This document shows, piece after piece, positions 20,420 through 33,034 of a stretch of DNA of 64,000 nucleotides. The notes below the pieces were generated by a model. It was not told the origin of the DNA. It did not search any database and worked only from the letters and a program-made list of their open reading frames with translations. The stretch comes from Muscardinus avellanarius (taxonomy: Eukaryota; Chordata; Mammalia; Rodentia; Gliridae), in assembly GCA_963383645.1 (NCBI GenBank), contig OY726576.1:11651211-11715210 (forward strand). The letters run 5' to 3'. The translations under genes and the position numbers were made by a program. How positions within the stretch are numbered: the stretch's first letter is position 1; every line of letters begins with the position of its first letter.

Positions 20420-22718
20420 AATGCCCTTTTTAATATAACCATGAAGTACATCAAATTGTTATTAAGAGAACTTCTGAGTCTGGGGAGATGATACAGGGAG
20501 CAGGTTCTTATTCCATGGCGATGAATACTGAGAGAAAAAGCGTAGTGACATGAATCATAATTGTTCCTAGCTACTCATCAAAGGTCGCATGGAGTCACTG
20601 GAGACACACCTGTGCATAGGTGCACCATTAAAACTTCCATTCTGGAAAGCAATGCTCGGGAGGTGCATGAGCAAACTGCCTGGCAGAGCGAATCACTCGT
20701 GGGCGAACAGGGAAGAATGTGCCCGTGAAGTCAACAGGGACAAGACAAGAGCAGAACATCCGAGTGAGAGAAGTGAAATGACCCCACAAAAAGACGCTGT
20801 GTGTGTCTCTTCTCAGCAGCCTCCACATGGTCCCTCTTTCCAGCCAAGTGTTTTCCTGACCCCATGTTTGGTTCTGAACATCCCACGCCACCATCTGGGC
20901 CAAAGAGTTGCTTCAGCATCAAGGTGATGTCACGAGCTCCTGGCATTCAGGCCACCTATTAATTTCTCCTGCCTGTCTTGAACTTCCTGACCCATCATTT
21001 GGCCCTCACCTCTGGAAACAGAAGCACACCTTCCTCCTGCTCGCCTGTTCAACGTACTGCTCACTGAGCTAATGTGGCCTTTGATCCCCACTCTATGTTC
21101 TTGCAACCCACCCCCAAGGGCTGAAGGTCAAATGACTGAGTGGCCCACAAGTGCTCTTGTCAAGTTTTCTAGGCCTTTTGATTCAAGTGGTTTCTTTTAA
21201 GGCAATAGTTTTCAGATCCTTGGCATACTGCAGGCATAGTATAGTATAGTATAGATATATACTAGCCCAATATTTTTCAATATAAGTACTAGTTCATATC
21301 TTGTAAATTTTGTTTTCAAGGATGGACTTAACAGTGTAATAGTCATGCTTATAGATTTAAATGTCACATACTAGTTCCTTATCACTTTATAGAATAATTC
21401 TGAGAAATAACCTCATATGTATGCATCCACACCTGCAGATACAAGTATACCAGACTGTATTTTACAGGTGGACTAGTCTGATTGCATTAATGGCTCTAAT
21501 TCTTTTATTGGTGGGATATATTCATTGCAGTAATGACTCTAATTATTTGCCCCTTGGTGTCTACAAAGTGTGCAATGCCTTTGCTCCCTGAGTCTGGGCT
21601 AACCAAATATCTCGATGTGGCCTTTGGGACATTGGCAGGCACGCAGCAAAGGCTTGGACTCATACTTACTTACAGGTTTCCACACCTGCCTCCTCTACCA
21701 TTTTCTTGGTGCTTTCCTGGGCTAACCCACTGGAGGCTGAGACATGGGGAGAAGGTCTAAGTTGTCCTGTGCTGGTAATTCCTTCCACGGCCACCCTAGA
21801 TAAGACACAGCCCCCAGGCATGTGGGCAAGTCCAGCCAAAATCTGAAGAATCAACCAGGCCACCTGCAGACTGAAGGTATCCCATTCCGATTACCAGTTT
21901 TAGATGGCTTGTTACTGACACCATAACTCACAGAGCATCTTATCTTATATAATCTCCATTTATAGTAATAAGACTAGTAGAACACAAATTCTATAAGGTC
22001 ATACTATTTCCTGGTTTGGTAATTAACATTTTCTAAATGTTTACTATGTATCAGGCAGTGCTTAGTAGGCTTTCGATAATCATATTTTAAGTTAAGGAAT
22101 GAATTGATAAAATAATAATGGTAGTTATAACAAGAATAGATATAGCTTATACAGACTCTGTTATATTCTCAGCTCTCTTCTATGTGCTTAATACACTGTT
22201 TCATTTGATTATTTGGTCAACTGTGTGAAACATATTATTTATTCTACTTTTTAAACATGAGAGAATTGTGTTTTACTTACTCAAAAGTAGCACATGTAGC
22301 ACTCAAATTTAGGACTATTAAATTAAAAATCCATGTTACTCATACAAAATACAGTGTTGAAATATTAGGGCTACTCAATAAATATGGCTCAGAGAAACTT
22401 AGTGACTTGACCATGTCTTAAAAACAACAAATTAGAAAGTTGATCCTGGAATCTTCTTCTATGTCCAACTGCTGCCCAATAACCATAATATTTTAAGCCA
22501 AGTGAACACAATTGTGAGCTCCCACTACAACAATATGGAGTTACCACCTGAGAATTTGATATAAAATCAAAAGCAAAATTAATTACATGTGAAATATATT
22601 AAGTGGTATTTTAATATATATCCTGAAATAAATGATAGAAGAAAAAAAGTAAAAACTAAAACTGAACAACAAGCTAATAAGATAGCTCTAGTCATTATAG
22701 GGAAAGTATTGTTCTTAA
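20420..22718. other. Unassigned sequence, no gene seen
   Basis: Mixed composition with chance frames only (up to 112 codons at 20589-20927, no domain). A short ATAGT-repeat run lies at 21236-21259. No transposon was recognised. Confidence 0.5.
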
Positions 22719-22730
22719 AAATGGGAATAA

Positions 22731-22937
22731 ACCAGGCATGGTGGCACATGCTTGTAATTCTGGCATTTGAGGGGCTGAGACAGGAGGATCCAGTTCACAA
22801 ATAGCCTCAGCTACTACTTAGTGAGGCCCTTTGCAACCCAGTGAGATCCTATTTTAAAATAAAGGATAAAAATACAGGCCTGGGGGTATAGCTGAAAGGT
22901 AGAATGCTCCTGGGTTCCATCTCCAGTACCCCCCCAG
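22731..22937 (+). mobile_element. B1-dID SINE, type I
   Basis: Complete copy flanked by an exact 12-bp duplication, AAATGGGAATAA, at 22719-22730 and 22938-22949. Confidence 0.92.
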
Positions 22938-23589
22938 AAATGGGAATAATGAACATTTTCTAAGCATACAAAGAACATATATGAAAACTGAACATGTGCT
23001 AGATCTTTCATTAAAAGGAAGAATAGTAAATTTTAGGTTTTTCAGGCCATACAATCTCTATCACAGGTATCAACTCTACCACTATAGTGAAAGTAGAAGT
23101 CACCATAGTAGTATCCCAATAAGACTTGATTTTAAAAATATACGGGTTCCTGTTCTAAAGAATAGAAATGGAGACACATAGTAAGTAATCTTAAGTAGCT
23201 AATCCAACTTTGACATGAAGTAGAAAACTAGACAAGAATAGAAGAAGTAAGATAACTTCACTAAAGATCCTACATGCTACAAAAATCAATTATCCATGTA
23301 AATTAAATCTCAACCTCATATTTCGTGAGGTTGGGATTGCACGAAAACAAATCTCAGGCATATTATAAACTTAAATGTAAAAGAAAATAACCTATAGAGG
23401 AGAATATCTTCATAACTTCATGTTAATATATTATTCCTTAAGTAAAATACAAAGACATGCAACACATATAGTAAAACATTTGTATATATAATGATGTTTA
23501 TGTCAAGAGTTTCTGGTCAACAACCAACGCCATAAAGAGTGAAAAAATAAATTATAACCTGGGAAAAGTCATGTGCATCATACACAATT

Positions 23590-24220
23590 CACAAAGGACT
23601 GGTAGGTACAGTATGTAAAGAGATTTTACAAATGCATGCGAAGAAAAGGTAAGAGAAAAATATTCAAAAGGCATTTCATATAATAGAAAAAAAAATGACC
23701 TACAGACATATTAAAGTTGATGAGCCTTACTAGTAATTAGGAAAATTTTTAAAAAAGAATTACAAAGGGACAAGGCTGAATGCTCAGAAGATGAGCTACA
23801 TGTTTAAACTTGGAAAACTCCAAAGGCTGAGGAAGATACGGAGCAAAAGAAAATCCCATCCTCTGTTGGGAAGAGTGTAAACCAATGGATTCACTTTAAA
23901 AATCAGCTTGCTATTACCGTCTAAGACTGAACATTTTATTCTCTAAGACACCATGTGTACAGCCAGAACTCTAAAGGAATCTGAAGGGACAGTCTACATT
24001 CACAGAAAAAAATAAAGATATCGGTAAGTTCTAGAAAATTTCGTTATTTTCTGCAGTTCTATTCCTAGCTATTTTCTCTGGAAAAAATTTTATGCGTGTG
24101 TGTGCATCAACATTCATACCCTCTTTATATTTTATAGAATCATTGCTTTTGATGACAAAAATAAAAACAGAACCCTGGAAACAAATGACTATCAATACTA
24201 AAAGAATAGAGAAGCTCAGA
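23590..24220 (+). mobile_element. Ancient L1 ORF2 3' fragment
   Basis: The text follows the C-terminal ORF2 region of old L1s in order: 'cttactagtaattaggaaaa' (23726), 'tctgttgggaagagtgtaaa' (23862), 'attcctagctattttctctg' (24061), then 'tggaaacaaatgactatcaa' (24175). It is strongly diverged with no open frame. Confidence 0.45.
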
Positions 24221-24361
24221 ATGAAGGAAAGGAGATCATTTTAGGAGTAAGCTACTTGAAAGGCCAGAGGGTGAAACAGGAGACTGGTCCAAGACAGGAA
24301 CAGGAAAACCTTTTGCATCGGAATGTGTGACTACAGAAGTAAATAGAGTGATCCGGTTTCA

Positions 24362-24367
<6 letters not shown>

Positions 24368-24392
<25 letters not shown>

Positions 24393-24611
24393 TATTTATT
24401 TTTTTTTTTTGCGGGTCGGGGATGGAACCCAGGGGCACTTGACCTCCAAGCTACACCCCCTGCCCTATTTTTTATTCTTTATTTTGAAACCGGGTCTCAC
24501 TGAGTTGCAGAGGGCCTCACTAAGTAGCTGAGGCTGTCCGCGAACCGCGATCCTCCGGTCTCAGCCTCCCGAATGCTGGGATGACAAGCGTGCGCCACCA
24601 CGCCCGGCTCA
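24368..24611 (-). mobile_element. B1-dID SINE, type I, young
   Basis: Minus-strand copy with a long T/TTTTA tail (24368-24410), close to the type I consensus and rich in CpG. It is flanked by an exact 12-bp duplication, GTTTCATTTTTA, at 24356-24367 and 24612-24623. Confidence 0.94.
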
Positions 24612-24623
24612 GTTTCATTTTTA

Positions 24624-25640
24624 GAAGGTGCCATTTTCATGCAAATGTATATAATTTCCCTTAAAATATGAGGCAAATGCAAGGTCAAGAGGCCGTGAGG
24701 AAGTGATGTTGAAGAGAAGATACAAAATAGACATCTCTGAGAGCTGGAAATTAAGTTTACTAGGAATATATAGTCGAATTGCCTGAGAGAATTGAGAGCA
24801 TATTTGAGATCTGTGGTCATAAGTTCAAGTGAGTCCAAGATGAAAATAAAATCATTTTTCCCGGTACCATTCAATTGCTTGAGTGTAAGGAGGAAATGAA
24901 TGAATAATTGGCCTTAATCAGGGTGGGGTTTTGCAGAGGAGGAGGATAGGGAAGAAGGAACAAGAGAACTAGGGATGTTTTCATGGGCGTGATTATAATT
25001 CCATACCGTAAGATCGAAGTAAGACAAAGAACCTGAAGAGGATGAAAATGGCAAAAGAATGGAGGACCTGCAGGAAGAAGAGAGGGAGGGTCAAAGCCAA
25101 TTCTCAGAGTACGGAAGATCTGGAACTGAGATCTCAGAAGGGCTGTCATTGCTATTGACAACCAGACTTCGGTAATGACCATGATGAGGAGATGGGTTGG
25201 AGAAGTTGCATAAGGGTCGAGGAATTGAGGGGGCAGAACGCTGAAGGGATCACCTCTGTCAATACAGGAGCTACCAAGATAAATAACAAGAGTAATCGTG
25301 GAGAGGGCAATTTTTATAGTAGGAGAAGGCACCCATGTCTGGGTAATGAGGATTGCACATAGAGCAGAGGGGGCGTGAAACAGGGCCAAGAGTGATGAGA
25401 GGCACATCAAGAGTTTTGAGAGGCCAATGGGAGCATTTTAGATGAACGAGAGGAAGAAAGGAGTTGGAGAAGACAGGAAGCAGACAGTCTTTTATGCAAA
25501 CAAATGACAAGGGGCACGATACTTTGGGGAGAACATGCAAAGAGTGTCGTTGTAATTGGTGGACTGGTTCAAGATACAATTAAAAGATAATATTTGTAAC
25601 CGGCCACCACCATGGCTACCTACCTATACGAGTTTTACAT
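24624..25640. other. Purine-biased unassigned sequence
   Basis: The + strand is rich in A and G, which removes stop codons from the other strand and produces the 179-codon minus frame at 24871-25410. That frame has no domain, no conserved start context and a low-complexity hydrophobic composition. It is not called as a gene. Confidence 0.5.
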
Positions 25641-25650
25641 CCATTTCTTC

Positions 25651-25722
25651 CTGTATGTTGCTGTACTTAGTTATCCACACTTCTATCTGTATGTTGCTGT
25701 ACTTAAATATCCACACTCCTAT
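25651..25722 (+). repeat. Tandem duplication, 36-bp unit
   Basis: Two adjacent 36-bp units (25651-25686, 25687-25722), starting CTGTATGTTGCTGTACTTA, differ at three positions. Confidence 0.9.
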
Positions 25723-27676
25723 CTGAGGCCAAAGTCCTCACTCAAAAGGCCAAGTGCCAGCCCATTGATCTGAAGTTTCCCATCTCTTTCTGGTTCATGA
25801 GTTTACATCATTTCCACCATCTTATAATTATGCTATCATTATTTCCATCTTAAGAAAAACACGTCTCTTGTCTCTACTTCTCCCCACCAAGTGCTTTCTT
25901 TGTTTCTCTTTACAGGAAAGAAAGACTTTTTTTAAAGATCTACCTGCATTTGAAGTCTCATCATCTTCCTTCAATATGCTACGATCAATGTTTCACCATC
26001 ATTGGTCCATAAAACTTTGTCTAGCTCATAAGTGACAAGAAATGTCATCAGTAGCAGTGATTGCTAACAGCCAGCAATTAATTTTCCATGTGTGTCTTCC
26101 TAGACCTGTCCACCTCGCTCGATGTCAATTTTCCATTGGGTTGTTGGGACACTCTGATGCTTGATTTCCTTTATTGCTGCTCCTGTTTCTCTTACCTCAT
26201 AGTGTTGTAATCCCGGGGCTCAGTCCTCCTCTGTCTTCTCTATTTTCATTTACTCTCTTCTGAGCCATAGATTCCCAAAGTGGCCAATACTGCCCAAGGG
26301 ACGGGGGGGATGGTGAGCCAGACCCAGGGGGAGCAGTAGAAGTCGTGGGTACAACTAGAGGGCACCGTATAAAAGTAAGGGAGGAATGGAAGTGTATGGT
26401 AGGGAGGGGATTTGTGTGATTTTTTTTCTAAAAAGGGAGTGCTAAGCCAGTAAGTTTGAGAGTGTATAATCTAGATTATCTCTTTTAATCTATACAAAGA
26501 AAAAACACACAGGATGCTATCCAAATATGTTAACTTGGGTTATCTCTGAGAGTTAGGGTCATGGCACAGTTAAGAAGTAATTCTGGGTAACTTAAATAAA
26601 TAAATGTCTTAAAGGCTGTGGGGCAGGACACAGACTTGAGAAACACCCCAACACTTGAGCATGGGAAGGTCATTCTCTAAGACATCTTCCAAGCATATAT
26701 AATCAGAAATCAAGGCTAGTCACTGGACTATGAGAGCAGAGAATATGTCTGTTTTGTTCATGATTGTACCTTTATCACCTGGCACTTGCCTGGCAGAGGG
26801 TTGACAAGTAATCAAGTAATTAATATTTGTTAGATGAATGAGTATTGTTAGTGTCAGTGTCTCTTAATTAAGGATGTCCAAAATAATGTATCTATTCATT
26901 CTACCAGCTGTCACTGCACCATCCTAGGCACCACACTGATAAATGGGAATGCTGGGGTAATTGACACATAAACTCTGCCCCCAAAGAGTTTATAGTCCAG
27001 AGTTAATGAGAAGCGGTAGCAACAGTGTATGATACATGATGAGCTGGAGTGAAGAGCTAGATGCCACAAAACACCCAGAAGGAGCCAGCCTACCCCAGCC
27101 AGGGCTTCAGAATGAGGGAATGTCAGCAGAGACAAGAAGCACGAATGAGATTTTAAAGGACTACACATAATGCAAAATATAACCAAAGATGCTTGCTTTG
27201 GTTAGCCATGTAACAGAAAAAGAAAAAAAATTCTATGCACTGCATTTCTTGAGGTAGAAAGACTTCAAAATGCAAAAATGTCCTATAGACAGATTTATAT
27301 GATGAATCTCTTTCGAAAGTGAGTTCTGACTTAAAGAGTATGCCTTCTTTAAATCTGTGTCGACACCAAGGAATAAAAAAATCTTCAGAATTGATTCAGA
27401 GGGATCAGAGGAAGAGAATTTCTGCTTTTACATGATAATTTTGAATGTGATCCTAATAGTAATCCATCATTAGGATGTAATGCCTCACTAACTAATGAAA
27501 TACTTCTGGTTAGGTTCCAAGAATGAGCTTCCCACTAACCCAGTTTTGCATTTAGAATGTCTGGGGCAAGGACTGGTGCTTTATTCACTTATGAGTGCTT
27601 AAATAGCAGTTTCCCTCATCAGGTGGGCATACACATTTCCTTCTCAACTATATAATGCACATTTCATGGATTAAAA
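25723..27676. other. Unassigned sequence, no gene seen
   Basis: No transposon, RNA gene or credible frame was recognised over about 2 kb. Confidence 0.5.
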
Positions 27677-27687
27677 TTGCCTGTGGA

Positions 27688-27869
27688 GCCGGGCGTAGTG
27701 GCGCACGCGTGTAATCCCCATGATTGGGAAGCAGAGACAGGAGGATCGCGCAGGTTCGAAGCCAGCCATGCTGGCTTAAGAGACCCTGTTTCAAAAATGT
27801 AAAATAGGTCTGGGAGTGTAGCCTGGAGGTAGAAGGGCTTCCAGGAACCCCAGTACCACCAAAAAAAAC
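27688..27869 (+). mobile_element. B1-dID SINE, type II
   Basis: Left monomer has a complete B-box (GGTTCGAAGCC). The hairpin is AAGCCAGC-CAT-GCTGGCTT and the right part is 'aggtctgggagtgtagcc'. It is flanked by TTGCCTGTGGA (27677-27687) and TTGCCCATGGA (27870-27880), a duplication with two differences. Confidence 0.93.
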
Positions 27870-27880
27870 TTGCCCATGGA

Positions 27881-28884
27881 GCTTTTTCAGCATGTGATGT
27901 CAAAGGTGTCCTTTTTTCTTGGAACATAGGCACAGTTGAGGTCAAACGTGGAATACAAAGCATCAAGAGGCACTCCCTTGATGTCTAGGGCAGTTATAGA
28001 TGCTCTATGAATATACCTTCCAACATATAACACCTAGACTCATTCTAGGAGTGTTACAAATGTCACCATCTCAACCCTACCCAAAAGTGTGAGCAAGAGA
28101 CTTTCCAAAATCACTTTCTCATCACTTTTTCAGTTGGGGCATGGTCCTATTGGGACTAAATTTGCCAAAACACCAGTGAATCCTTTCATATTTTCAGGAT
28201 AAGTATAGAAATTTAAAAAAAAAAACTTGCTTTAGTCGGAAAAGAAAAACTTTCTTATTTCCAAACTCACTCTTAGCTGTTCCAAATCTTCTCAGTCCCT
28301 CTCAGTGTCTTCTGCTCCATTTCTAATGGGTAGAATTCCATCCTCTTCTTCCCAACATCCCTGTATCTCCAGCTATACCCACAACCCGGCAACAAAGAAC
28401 TTGAGCTCTTGTTTTCATATTTCCCAAAAGTTGGCAAAGCTCATGTGAAAAATGAAATCTCTTCTCTGGGATTCAACCACCAGATTTCTTTTCCTTTCTA
28501 AAGTTCATGGTGTGCCAAAAATAGCCAAGAGCCATGAAAATTCAGAATTGTTAAGGAAGGCAAAAGGTGCATGACATTACTAGTCACCACTGTTTGGGAT
28601 GCTGAGGATTTAGAAGTGGCCACACTTTGATCCATATATACGCTGCTTTTTCTGTCTCAGATACCACCTACCTTTCCCCTACTCATATTTCAACCCCTTA
28701 CCACTCATTTCTCATCCTCACCTACAACTTGCCTGGTTAGCTTCTATTTACCTGCACTGAACAGGGTCCCAACATAAAACCAAATTCCTCTTGGATATTT
28801 CAGCTCACTAGCCAACTTCTACAGAAACTCCATTGTTATTTCTCAGGCATTTTTGCAAACTGACTGCTAGACACAATCACTAAA
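27881..28884. other. Unassigned sequence
   Basis: No transposon or credible reading frame was recognised. Confidence 0.5.
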
Positions 28885-29052
28885 AATTATCAACCACTAA
28901 GCTAAGCATGGGAGGGAGGGATAGGGAGAGAATGGAGTGGGGATCGGGTGGGGGCTGACTGGGCATTGTGTGCATGTATGTCTACAAAAGTATGTATTGC
29001 ACTATGATGTATGAATACAGTGCACCAATAAAATAAAAAAATAAAAATTAAA
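28885..29052 (+). mobile_element. L1 3' tail, 5'-truncated copy
   Basis: About 150 bases nearly identical to 11264-11425: same start word, same G-rich tract, 'tgtgcatgtatgtcta', AATAAA and A-rich tail. It belongs to the same L1 3'-end family as the nested element. A type II SINE is inserted at its tail. Confidence 0.85.
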
Positions 29053-29065
29053 AAAAAATTAATTC

Positions 29066-29248
29066 AGAGCCGGGCGTGGTGGCGCACGCTGGTAATCCCC
29101 GCGCTTGGGAGGCAGAGACAGGAGGATCACGCAGGTTCAAAGCCAGCCGTGCTGGCGTAAGAGACCCGGTTTCAAAAATATAAAATAGGTCTGGGAGTAT
29201 AGCCCGGAGGTAGAAGGACTTTCAGGAATCCCAGTACCACCAAAAATA
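29066..29248 (+). mobile_element. B1-dID SINE, type II
   Basis: Inserted at the A-rich tail of the L1 3' copy. It is flanked by an exact duplication, AAAAATTAATTCA, at 29053-29065 and 29249-29261. Hairpin AAGCCAGC-CGT-GCTGGC is present. Confidence 0.93.
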
Positions 29249-29349
29249 AAAAATTAATTCACCATGACTTGCTATATTTAAAATAGAAATAATAAGTATT
29301 CAAAACTACTCCTTTCTTGTTATTTTACTATTACAAACGATTTGGACTT

Positions 29350-29510
29350 TTTTTATACTGAGGTTTGAATTCCTGGGCATTCTACCTCCAAGCCATAGCC
29401 CAAGCCTACCTTAGGGCCTCACTAAATTGCTGAAACTGACCTAAGACCCGCAATCCTATCATAGCCTCCTAAGTACTGAGATTATAGGCATGCACCCCCC
29501 ACATCCAACC
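29350..29510 (-). mobile_element. B1-dID SINE, old and diverged
   Basis: Minus-strand 'gggcattctacctccaagcc', 'gggcctcactaaattgctga' and 'gtactgagattataggcatg'. The linker and part of the left monomer are lost. Confidence 0.7.
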
Positions 29511-29753
29511 TGGAGATTATTTACATCTGTTTTATCTGCGTAGTGAAATTACTGAACATTTTTTTCTAAGTCTGTGCTTAATGATACCATGTGGGACCAC
29601 AGTGAGAATATTAACCACACAGAAATTGGCAAAAGCTTCAAATTAGGGTTTTTTCAGGAGCTACTTAAACATTTGCCAACACACCACTACTGCAAGTAAG
29701 GGTCAAACTAAAGAATCTATTTGGGTGGAAGGAAATAGAAATAAGAAAACTAA

Positions 29754-29960
29754 GCCAGGCATGGTGGCACACTCCTGTAATCCTAGTACTTATGAGGCTG
29801 AGACAGGAGGATTGCAGGTTCAAACACAGACTGAGCAACTCATTGGAGCCTTCTACAACTCAGTGCGACTCTGTTTCCAAATAAAAAATAAAATAAGGCT
29901 GGGACGTGGATAAGAGGTACAATGCTCCTGGACTCCATCCCCAGACCCACAAATAAGAAA
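29754..29960 (+). mobile_element. B1-dID SINE, older type
   Basis: Left part 'gccaggcatggtggcacact', middle 'tgagcaactcattggagcc', and a right part with 'ccatccccagacccac'. A possible AAATAAGAAAA duplication flanks it. Confidence 0.82.
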
Positions 29961-29968
29961 ATAAAAGA

Positions 29969-30794
29969 AACTAAAGCCATTGAGCCCCAGAGACTACTAG
30001 CCACCGGTAGAAGCTTTCCTGCTCTCGGACTTCAGGAGAGAAACTGGTACCAGAGAGGATGTCTGTGTGGGTCAGAGCCATCGCCCAGAGGGACCACCCT
30101 CTACCTGAGAACAGTCTAGGGGGGGTGTGGGGGGCAGCATGCATGGAGTAATACCCTCGCTCTCTCACCCCTGATCACAGGCCACTGACCAAACCTGTGA
30201 GGTGTCCAGCCAGCGAGAAAGCCTGGGCCCTGCAGCCCACAGGTGTGAAGGGTCAGGTTGATGGGAGAGGAAGGCTCATGGGCAGGACACTGATTACAGA
30301 GTGTCCCTGGGGGAATCCTCTGTGGAAGAGAATATGAGTTGAGGCAGGCCCCAGCAAAGGCCTTGGATGAATGGGTACAAGCCCTAGAACTGTAGTGACC
30401 CTTTACATCGCCCTCAAGTTGGAGCGAGGCTGTTGGCCTTTGTAGCCCAACTGATAAGAGTCCATTCTTACCAGTATTTTACAGATTAAAATATGAAGCT
30501 TTGTGGAGCTAAGTGATTTATCCAAAGTAAGGGGGAGAGCTGAGTTTCACATCTGTGTGTAATCCAGACTCAGAGTCACTCGGGGGAGTGAATGGGAGGA
30601 TAATTGGGATAAATGCTGATACATGATGCTCCAGAGAACAGTGCCACCTTTCCCTCAATAGCACTGGAAGGCCTAGGGAGCTGGGCTGAGGGGCAGGTCA
30701 CTTAAACCAAGGACACTGTCAGAGTCCCCAGTAAATATCTCCTCCCTCACCCCAAACAGGTTAAGAAGAAACTCCAAGATAAAAAGCCCTATAA
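29969..30794. other. Unassigned, GC-richer sequence
   Basis: No transposon was recognised. Short frames on both strands have no domain. Confidence 0.5.
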
Positions 30795-31200
30795 ACTGGG
30801 CGTGGTGGCGCACACTTGTAATCCCAGCATTCGGGAGGCTGAGACAGGAGGATCGCAGTTCGAGGACAGCCTCAACTACTTAGTGAGGCCCTCTGCTACT
30901 CAGTGAGACCCTGTTTCAAAATAAAGAATAAAGCCGGGCGTGGTGGCACACACTTGTAATCCCCACACTTAGGAGGCGGAGACAAGAGGATCACGCAGGT
31001 TCGAAGCCAGTCTCTCTGGCTTAAGAGACCCTGTTTCCAAATAAAAATATAAAAATAGGTCTGGGAGTACAGCCCGGAGGTAGAAGGGTTTCCAGGAACC
31101 CCACTACCACCAAAATAAAGAATAAAAAAAAATAGGACTGGGGTACAGCTTGGAGGTAGAACGTTCCCGGGTTCCATTTCCAATACTGTAAAAAGAAAAA
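30795..31200 (+). mobile_element. B1-dID SINE, type I, split by a type II SINE
   Basis: The left monomer and linker (30795-30932) are separated from the right monomer (31127-31200, 'aggactggggtacagcttgg') by the insertion at 30933-31111. The target was the A-rich linker between the monomers. Confidence 0.9.
30933..31111 (+). mobile_element. B1-dID SINE, type II, nested
   Basis: Complete type II copy with an exact 15-bp duplication, AAAATAAAGAATAAA, at 30918-30932 and 31112-31126. This proves insertion into an existing type I SINE. Confidence 0.95.
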
Positions 31201-31554
31201 AAAAAAGCCCTATGGTTTTTGACCTGTTGGGTCTTGATTTTATAGGTATTTGAGAGGAGTCCCAGAGAGGAAAAATCAGGGAAAGTAAATGCCAAATATT
31301 GTGAGGAAACTGATTCTCCTTCCTCGTGTTTTCATAGAAGGGAGGACTCTGCCCCTTTGACCCAGCCCCGGCAGCAGGGGAGGAGCTCACTCTACCGTGC
31401 GCCCTGACCAGAGAATTGAAGTCTCCAAGGCAGCGATGGGGTTGCTTTAGTTAAAACACCCTCTGCTGGCCCCTCCTTCTTCCTTTCTCCAGCCGCTCTC
31501 AGACTGAACACCTTGGAAGGGAACTTTTAGAACAGAATAAGTATTTAAGAGGAA

Positions 31555-31739
31555 ACCCCAGGGGCTTTTCTACCTCCGGGCTATACTCCCAGACCTATTT
31601 TATACTTTATTTGAAAACAGGGTCTCACTAAGTTTCTGAGAGCCTCACTCAGTAGCTGAGGCTGGCTTTGAACCTGTGCAATTCTGTCCCAGCCTCCCAA
31701 GCGCGGGGATTATAAGCGCGTGCCGCCACACCTGGCTTA
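31555..31739 (-). mobile_element. B1-dID SINE, intermediate between types I and II
   Basis: The right part is of type II ('aggtctgggagtatagcccg' on the minus strand). The middle keeps the type I-like 'ctactgagtgaggctctcag' stretch and has no hairpin. The copy at 52300 has the same mix. Confidence 0.85.
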
Positions 31740-32156
31740 ATCCAGAGGAATTTCTGAACATGATCGACTAGAGGGCGTCAGCGAATCGGCCACTTATTTT
31801 TGACTAAGAATACCTAACAATGTATAATTATATGCATGAGGTGCTATGCTCAGCATATGATCTTACTGACTCCCCATTAAAACAATCTGTATAGATTTGA
31901 ATATCCGAAAGAAAAAAAAAATATATGCCTAAGGCTACATAGCTCTGAAGTTTTGAAACCAGGAATCAGTCGTAATTCCAAAGCCCGTATGCATAACCCT
32001 ATAAATTGTATACAGTCCTAAAAGCTAAGCAAAGATTCAGAGGGAGGAAAAGTGGAAAACTAAAATGACCCCCTAGAGCTGCACATGCAGAAAAGAAAAG
32101 GTGAGAGCCTCGCCCATTTAGCAGAGGACCTTTACGTCCCTGAAGTGTGGAGTCAG
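31740..32156. other. Unassigned sequence
   Basis: AT-rich, with no recognised element. Confidence 0.5.
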
Positions 32157-32232
32157 GTGCTGGGGATGTAGCCCGGTGGTGGTGCCTTTTCCTAGCATGT
32201 GCAAGGCCCTGGGTTCCATCTCTAGCACCAAA
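32157..32232 (+). mobile_element. Stand-alone ID-like SINE
   Basis: 'tgctggggatgtagcccggt', 'cctagcatgtgcaaggccct' and the B-box-like 'gggttccatctctagcacc' make an ID unit with a short A-rich tail. Confidence 0.8.
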
Positions 32233-33030
32233 AAGTATAAATAAGTAAATTTTTAAGGCACGGAAGTCAGTTGTTTACTTTTCAGTATGCCATGCTGGCC
32301 AACCGTTAGTGTTTCTGCTATTTAGAATCAGAATTAAAGGCAAATAACAATCATCTGGTCGAGCACCTTTCAGGGTGATGACTTCCAATGAACCGAGTGA
32401 GCTTCTAGAATGATTCCATCAAAGTACCCTTCAGCAAATTTTATAGAGGTGAACACAGCCTATTAAAGATGTGAAGTATATCACTATCCAAGTGGTGATT
32501 CTATCAGGCAAACATCCAGATATATATATTTTACTGAAAAAAATTACTTTGGCTATAATGTGCTAAAACCAAATAATACTAGCCCACAAGGACCAATTGT
32601 CAAGTTTTCAAGAATCTTGTGAGCTGATTACTAAATAGAGACCACAATTAAAAGTTAAATTGTGGAAGTTTACAATTAAATAAAGTATATATTTAAAGTA
32701 ATAAATTAAAACCTCACCACTTCCTCTGCTCTATGTTATTGAGGTTATTTCCTATCCACGGCATCTGTGTATTATATTGTATCAATTCTATATAACTGTG
32801 TGCTATTATGATACCTCCCCAAGTTCCTGTTCAACATGTCACACTGGCTACTTGAAATTGACCATGGTGAGAATATTTACACCAAAGAAACTGGCAAATA
32901 CTAAGGATCGGGGTGTTTGTTTGTTAGAGTTGTGAGCAGGGCACACCCTACCCTGTTCCCACTGGGAATCTCACCAAGCCAGGAAGAGCCACAAGGAAGT
33001 ATTCTGCACCTGAAGAAATAGCCAGTGAGG
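32233..33030. other. Unassigned AT-rich sequence
   Basis: No transposon, frame or RNA gene was recognised. Confidence 0.5.
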
Positions 33031-33034
33031 AATA

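Noticed and set aside
20589..20946. Overlapping frames of 112, 91 and 71 codons on both strands
   Set aside because: All three overlap in different frames with no recognisable motif, as expected by chance in moderately GC-rich DNA.
24871..25410. 179-codon minus-strand frame, the longest outside L1 ORF1
   Set aside because: The opposite strand is purine-rich, which removes stop codons from the frame. The peptide is a low-complexity hydrophobic mix with no domain, and no promoter or splice context was seen.
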